Part shown: in pieces, positions 5,674 to 8,911 of the stretch
How positions within the stretch are numbered: the stretch's first letter is position 1
Layout: each line of letters starts with the position of its first letter
Notes under the pieces: generated by a model
The model's database searches: none
What the model saw: only the letters and a program-made list of their open reading frames with translations
What the model was told of the DNA's origin: nothing
From: JBJHCA01 sp050485785
Lineage (GTDB): Bacteria > Bacteroidota > Bacteroidia > Chitinophagales > Saprospiraceae
Direction: 5' to 3'
Assembly (NCBI GenBank): GCA_050485785.1
Contig: JBJHCA010000106.1
Location: 1 to 8,911, forward strand
DNA length: 8,911 nt
Program-made: the position numbers and the translations under genes

Positions 5674-6573
5674 ATGCTGCAGCAAGCCGACCCACGAAAT
5701 GACCAACTCAAAATTTTTATAGGCGATAAGCTGTACGATCGTCACGCGGCCAGAGTATCTGTTTTCGACAGTGTTGTACAGGGAGGTGATGCCGTTTGGG
5801 AAGGTATAAGGCTATACGAACATGGTCTTTTTTGTCTTGAGCAGCATCTTATTCGCCTCAGAGATTCTGCACGTGCTTTGCTATTTGAGCAGATCCCGGA
5901 CAGAGAATTTGTTCGTGAAGCGATTCGTATCACGCTCGCTGCCAATCACATGGATAAAGATGTCCACATCAGACTGACACTTACCCGGGGTGAGAAGATA
6001 ACCAGTGGCATGGATCCGCGTCTCAATCAATCCGGATGCACCCTTATTGTGCTTGCTGAATGGAAACCTCCGGTGTACGACAATGAAAAAGGGATCAGGG
6101 TCATCACTTCAGCAATCAGAAGGAACAGTCCGCAATTTGTGGATTCAAAAATGCATCACAATAACATGATCAATAACATTCTGGCTAAAATACAGGCCAA
6201 CCTGGCCGGCATGGACGATGCACTGATGCTGGACGAGCATGGATTTGCCTCAGAATTGAACGGAAGCAATCTTTTTATGATCAGGGATAACAGTTTGTTT
6301 ACTCCACACTCTCAAAACTGCCTGCCCGGAATTACCCGGGGACTTATCCTTAAAATAGCGGAGGACCTTAAAATCCCCACCCGAAAAAGCAACCTTTCAC
6401 TCACTCAGCTTTATACTGCGGATGCCCTGTTTGCCACCGGCACCATGGGTGAGCTGACACCCATTACAGAGCTGGATGGCAGATCCATTCCACACGCCAA
6501 CCTTCATCCCGTGTTTAAAAGTATTACTGCAGCTTTTAATGCCAGCAAAAAGCTGCTGTGTACAAGGCTATAA
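5674..6573 (+). CDS. Class IV PLP-dependent aminotransferase (branched-chain / D-amino-acid aminotransferase-like)
   Basis: The 299-residue protein has the fold-type IV aminotransferase pattern. It has FDSVVQGGDAVWEGIR (31-46), R62 in a HLIRL segment, the PLP-binding lysine K159 in DSKMHHNN, E194 (SELNGSNLF) in the cofactor-contacting strand, LPGITR (217-222), and TGTMGEL (255-261) as the C-terminal cofactor loop. The class includes IlvE, D-amino-acid aminotransferase and aminodeoxychorismate lyase. Several strings, such as AEWKPPVYDN (128-137), recall a distinct plant/bacterial subfamily annotated as branched-chain aminotransferase-like, so calling it IlvE would be premature. Start 5674 lies 9 nt after the sulfotransferase-like gene; the conserved part begins near residue 11. 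It is the last gene of the run; no convincing terminator with a T-tract follows. Confidence 0.88.
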   Translation: MLQQADPRNDQLKIFIGDKLYDRHAARVSVFDSVVQGGDAVWEGIRLYEHGLFCLEQHLIRLRDSARALLFEQIPDREFVREAIRITLAANHMDKDVHIRLTLTRGEKITSGMDPRLNQSGCTLIVLAEWKPPVYDNEKGIRVITSAIRRNSPQFVDSKMHHNNMINNILAKIQANLAGMDDALMLDEHGFASELNGSNLFMIRDNSLFTPHSQNCLPGITRGLILKIAEDLKIPTRKSNLSLTQLYTADALFATGTMGELTPITELDGRSIPHANLHPVFKSITAAFNASKKLLCTRL

Positions 6574-6623
6574 GTCTACCCATTCCAGCTAAAAAAACAT
6601 TGAACCAGGTTACGGACCTTTAA

Positions 6624-6689
6624 GTGCATTGGGATTCTATTGTGTGACAAAATATCCGATTTTCACAAAAACTTTGAATCAAAATGCAC
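6624..6689 (+). repeat. Compound inverted repeat (66 nt), possible structured leader or 3' hairpin
   Basis: Arms 6624-6637 and 6676-6689 pair over 14 positions with only two mismatches, a tandem G-A pair at 6631-6632 against 6681-6682. Inside, TTGTG (6640-6644) pairs with CACAA (6664-6668), and AAAAT (6649-6653) pairs with ATTTT (6659-6663) around an ATCCG loop. No T-tract follows, so it is not a classic terminator. It lies 51 nt after the aminotransferase-like gene and 133 nt before the chosen start of the secreted protein. The remainder of the 6574-6821 gap shows no convincing gene; a near-match to the -7 box (AAACTTTG, 6669-6676) overlaps the right arm. Confidence 0.45.
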
Positions 6690-6821
6690 AATTCAGTATC
6701 TCATCCGTTGTATTGAGTATTTAATCGGGTTCTATATCAGCATTAAATGGATAAAACAGATCCAAAAATCCTGCAATGCATTCCGTACTGCGTAAAAAAT
6801 GCTGACCCCAAAAAACACCTC

Positions 6822-8627
6822 ATGAATCTTTTTTACTTTTGGCTATTACTTATTGGAACATTTTTCTTTTGCTTTCACGCCCAGGCACAAACTACAGTTG
6901 AACTCTTACCCGTAGCAGACAACACGCTGTATATTGACCCCTCCGGCAGCCTTTCGAACGGTTCCGGCCAGAATTTCTTCACTGGTGTATCACAGGCCGG
7001 TCTTACCAGAAGGGGACTCATCAAATTTGAACCGGCCGACTCAATATCTTCCTATGCAGAGATCAGCTCAGTGGAGCTCAGTCTGTACATGAATATGACG
7101 GTTTCAGGCAGCAATACAATTTCCCTTTACCAGGTAAGTAAGGCTTGGGGTGAAGGACCCACAGTATCAGCAGGCGGAGGAGGAACCGGTGGTGTGGTAC
7201 AACCCGGAGATGCCACCTGGATCCACACATTTTATCCCGATTCTTTCTGGAGCAATCCCGGCGGTGATTATGACCCTTTAAACCTGGCAACCACCAATGT
7301 AAACACAACGGGATTCTATGTATGGACATCGCCTGCGCTTACAGCTACCGTGGAAAGCTGGCTTCAGTACCCTGCCACTAACCACGGTTTAATACTGATT
7401 GGTGATGAGTCGGTTTATCCCAATGCCAAACGGTTTGCAAGCCGCGAAAATATCAACCCGCTGCATCGGCCCCGGCTCATTATTACCTATACTCTGGCCT
7501 GTGACCCGGCAGATGAACCGGTTATTACTACAGACAGCACTTCCTATTGCGAAGGGGACAGCGTTTTTTTTACCGTTTCAGGAAACCTGAACAATGCCAC
7601 TGTCTGGGCATTGTATGCCGACAGCTGCGGAGGAATCCCCATCAGTACTTCTGCAACGGAAATACTGATTGTAGAAGGCGGGGGAAGCGGACATTACTTT
7701 GTCCGGGGTGAGGGTGGCTGCCCGGATCCGGGAATTTGCAGTTCCGTTATGGTCTCCATTTCACCGGCACAGGATGCCTCATTTTATTATCCGGACTCTT
7801 CAGTTTGTAATAATCATGACAAAATCATGCCTGTTTTAACAGGCACCCCCGGAGGTCATTTTGAAGCAAGTCCACCCGGAATTCAAATGGATGAGTTAAC
7901 CGGTGAAATCGATGTTGGCCAGAGCAACCCCGGCAATTATATCATCACCTATTTCAGCCCCGGTCCCGGGTGTCCGGTATCAAACAGCTTTCCTCTTTCA
8001 GTGAAGCCTGTTTACGAAACTTTGGATTCTGTTGAAATCTGTATCGGAGATGTTTACATATTGGGCAGCCAAAGCCTGACGGAGCCCGGATCATATACCG
8101 AAGTTCTGGCTTCAGCTTCCAACTGTGATTCTCTGGTTGTTTTGCATCTTACCGTTGCCGGGCCGGACAGCAACATTCATCAGCAGGATCAGGTACTTAC
8201 CGCAATTCAAGAAGGCGCCGGTTATCAATGGATTGACTGCCAGGATAATATGGGGCCCATACCGGGTGAAAACGAACAGATTTTCACCGCCACATCCAAT
8301 GGTTACTATGCTGTAATAATAAGTCTGGGGGAATGCAGTGTTATGTCTCCATGCGTTGCAGTCACCAATCTGTCCTCATCCTCACACAATGAAGTCAGCA
8401 AACTTTTGGAGGTCTACCTCAACCCGGCTAGCCAAAGGTTGGAAGTCAATGCATTGACCATGCTCAACTTCACCCTGGTTGACATTACCGGCAAAAACGT
8501 ATTCCATGAAGAGCTGACTCCGGGTCAGCATAGCCTGAATCTTTACTTTCTACCCGAGGGAATGTATTTTATCAAAGCAGAATCTGATAAGATGATCAGC
8601 GTTATACCGCTGGCCATCATGCATTAA
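6822..8627 (+). CDS. Secreted multidomain protein: DNRLRE-like domain, Ig-like modules, T9SS type A-like sorting domain
   Basis: The chosen start gives 601 residues and a clear signal peptide: a hydrophobic core (about 2-18) then HAQA, with likely cleavage after A22. Residues 23-226 resemble the DNRLRE/CBM96-like beta domain found on extracellular proteins (RRGLIKFE 63-70, KAWGEG 107-112, ATW 131-133, ESWLQYP 178-184, RPRLIITY 216-223). Residues about 230-515 are Ig-like or adhesion modules with likely disulfide pairs (C243/C306, C329/C384, C407/C435, C473/C505 or C511). Residues about 527-601 resemble the T9SS type A sorting domain (YLNPAS for YPNPAS, DITGKNV, LPEGMYFIKAE), predicting export and surface attachment or release. 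An in-frame ATG at 6747 would add 25 polar residues before the signal peptide and is less likely. There is no catalytic domain; a surface adhesion or carbohydrate-contact role is inference. Confidence 0.85.
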   Translation: MNLFYFWLLLIGTFFFCFHAQAQTTVELLPVADNTLYIDPSGSLSNGSGQNFFTGVSQAGLTRRGLIKFEPADSISSYAEISSVELSLYMNMTVSGSNTISLYQVSKAWGEGPTVSAGGGGTGGVVQPGDATWIHTFYPDSFWSNPGGDYDPLNLATTNVNTTGFYVWTSPALTATVESWLQYPATNHGLILIGDESVYPNAKRFASRENINPLHRPRLIITYTLACDPADEPVITTDSTSYCEGDSVFFTVSGNLNNATVWALYADSCGGIPISTSATEILIVEGGGSGHYFVRGEGGCPDPGICSSVMVSISPAQDASFYYPDSSVCNNHDKIMPVLTGTPGGHFEASPPGIQMDELTGEIDVGQSNPGNYIITYFSPGPGCPVSNSFPLSVKPVYETLDSVEICIGDVYILGSQSLTEPGSYTEVLASASNCDSLVVLHLTVAGPDSNIHQQDQVLTAIQEGAGYQWIDCQDNMGPIPGENEQIFTATSNGYYAVIISLGECSVMSPCVAVTNLSSSSHNEVSKLLEVYLNPASQRLEVNALTMLNFTLVDITGKNVFHEELTPGQHSLNLYFLPEGMYFIKAESDKMISVIPLAIMH

Positions 8628-8680
8628 TGTCCGATTCCGTCACTAGAGGATGTTAAACTTTGCCTATCTGTATAAAAAAA

Positions 8681-8707
8681 GGGCTGCCGGATTGGGCAGC
8701 CCCTTTT
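8681..8707 (+). terminator. Rho-independent terminator after the secreted protein gene
   Basis: GGGCTGCC (8681-8688) pairs perfectly with GGCAGCCC (8695-8702) around a GGATTG loop, followed by CTTTT. Seven A's (8674-8680) precede the stem, so the hairpin has a T-tract on both strands and could stop transcription from either side. It lies 53 nt after the stop codon and separates this gene from the insertion-sequence edge. Confidence 0.9.
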
Positions 8708-8752
8708 CCTGACTTCCGCAGCTTTTCTTAGTCGATTTTGTATCTATCAGCA

Positions 8753-8764
8753 AATCAATTGATT
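8753..8764. repeat. 12-bp perfect palindrome AATCAATTGATT
   Basis: AATCAATTGATT is self-complementary. It lies between the terminator at 8681-8707 and the candidate transposase promoter, overlapping its possible -33 TTG (8759-8761). It might be a protein-binding site, but a 12-bp palindrome in AT-rich DNA can arise by chance. No second copy was noticed in the window. Confidence 0.25.
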
Positions 8765-8779
8765 GCGCCTATTTCATTT

Positions 8780-8787
8780 TAATTTTG
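8780..8787 (+). promoter_or_regulatory. Putative -7 promoter element reading into the transposase (TAATTTTG)
   Basis: TAATTTTG is a full match to TAnnTTTG, with TTG at 8759-8761 about 18 nt upstream as a possible -33 element. The transposase ATG is at 8822. If the insertion sequence starts near 8789, the promoter lies in flanking host DNA and would drive the element from outside. Confidence 0.45.
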
Positions 8788-8788
8788 G

Positions 8789-8803
8789 GTGTCCCAGGGC
8801 TTG
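8789..8803 (+). repeat. Candidate left terminal inverted repeat of the insertion sequence
   Basis: GTGTCCCAGGGCTTG lies 19 nt before the transposase start, where the left end of a short-leader insertion sequence would be expected. The matching right repeat and target duplication lie outside the window, so the boundary is a guess based on position and its non-coding, GC-richer character. Confidence 0.3.
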
Positions 8804-8821
8804 TTTTTTTATATTGTAGGC

Positions 8822-8911
8822 ATGTTTGTACGTAAAAAACCAAATAAGAGCGGCCTAATAAGTGTTCAGGTTATTGACAAGAGTAGTGGAAGGTATAAAG
8901 TAGTTAGAACT
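8822..8911 (+). CDS. IS1634-type transposase, N-terminal 30 residues (cut by window edge)
   Basis: An open frame from ATG 8822 runs to the end of the window. It reads MFVRKKPNKSGLISVQVIDK and then SSGRYKVVRT. From memory this is the characteristic N-terminus of IS1634-family (IS4-like DDE) transposases, which begin with an RKK-N-SG-S-VQVI-K-GKYKVVKT pattern. These enzymes cut and paste their own element by DDE catalysis. The catalytic part is outside the window, so intactness cannot be judged. The frame has no stop, and short spacing to the candidate inverted repeat at 8789 fits a small insertion sequence. Confidence 0.75.
   Translation, partial: MFVRKKPNKSGLISVQVIDKSSGRYKVVRT

Larger units (their letters stand above)
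8789..8911 (+). mobile_element. Left edge of a probable IS1634-type insertion sequence (continues beyond window)
   Basis: The element is inferred from the transposase N-terminus at 8822-8911 and the candidate terminal repeat at 8789-8803. It sits in the intergenic space 162 nt after the secreted protein gene and just past a strong terminator, so it appears not to have broken any gene on this side. The left boundary could be off by tens of bases. Confidence 0.5.

Noticed and set aside
5441..5722. A 93-codon plus-strand frame bridging the sulfotransferase-like and aminotransferase-like genes
   Set aside because: It is out of frame with both real genes, and both neighbours show conserved residues across the same DNA.
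5359..5745. A 128-codon open frame on the minus strand
   Set aside because: It is antisense to the sulfotransferase-like gene and the start of the aminotransferase-like gene; the translation shows no family features.
6607..6620. Small AGGT...ACCT hairpin after the aminotransferase-like gene
   Set aside because: A 4-bp stem with only TTT after it is too weak to call a terminator.
6640..6676. Promoter for the secreted protein using TTG (6640-6642) and AAACTTTG (6669-6676)
   Set aside because: The first base of the -7 box is wrong and the spacing of about 26 nt is longer than usual; it is kept only as a note under the inverted repeat.
1..8911. tRNA or rRNA genes and CRISPR arrays
   Set aside because: No cloverleaf-like segment, rRNA-like stretch or regularly spaced direct repeats were noticed on reading; almost all sequence is explained by protein genes.

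Overview
The window most likely comes from a bacterium of the phylum Bacteroidota. Four independent signs agree: several intergenic stretches carry the Bacteroidota -7 promoter element (TAnnTTTG); most genes lack a clear Shine-Dalgarno sequence; a large secreted protein ends in a type IX secretion (T9SS) type A-like sorting domain; and the housekeeping proteins (MetK, the YceD/L32 pair, TrpS) read as Bacteroidota-type. I cannot place it below phylum from this sequence. All protein identifications are from memory of family motifs; no search was run.

Layout. (1) 1-540: the 5' part of metK on the minus strand, cut by the window edge, facing away from fumC; the two genes share a ~125-nt region with two opposed -7 elements. 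(2) 555-1940: fumC, class II fumarase. (3) 2066-2821: yceD (DUF177) and rpmF (ribosomal protein L32), with a perfect -7 promoter element lying across the yceD stop codon, closed by a strong hairpin terminator at 2857-2892. The plsX-fabH genes that commonly follow this pair are absent. (4) 2900-6573: five tightly packed genes with 9-12 nt gaps, probably one operon: ridA, trpS, a fumarylacetoacetate-hydrolase (FAH) family enzyme, a sulfotransferase-like P-loop protein, and a class IV PLP aminotransferase-like protein. (5) 6574-6821: an intergenic leader holding a 66-nt compound inverted repeat. (6) 6822-8627: a 601-residue secreted multidomain protein (signal peptide, DNRLRE-like domain, Ig-like modules, T9SS sorting domain), followed by a strong terminator at 8681-8707. 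(7) 8780-8911: the left edge of what looks like an IS1634-type insertion sequence, with the first 30 codons of its transposase.

How the genes fit together. Most of the window is core metabolism and translation. The least ordinary part is the sulfotransferase-like/aminotransferase-like pair. From memory, the two halves match, in the same order, the N- and C-terminal parts of a fused plant protein annotated as a branched-chain aminotransferase-like protein. This suggests a functional link, but the substrate is unknown. RidA, which removes reactive enamines and imines made by PLP enzymes, and an acylpyruvase-like FAH protein in the same operon would suit a small keto-acid/imine metabolism or damage-control unit. 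That is inference.
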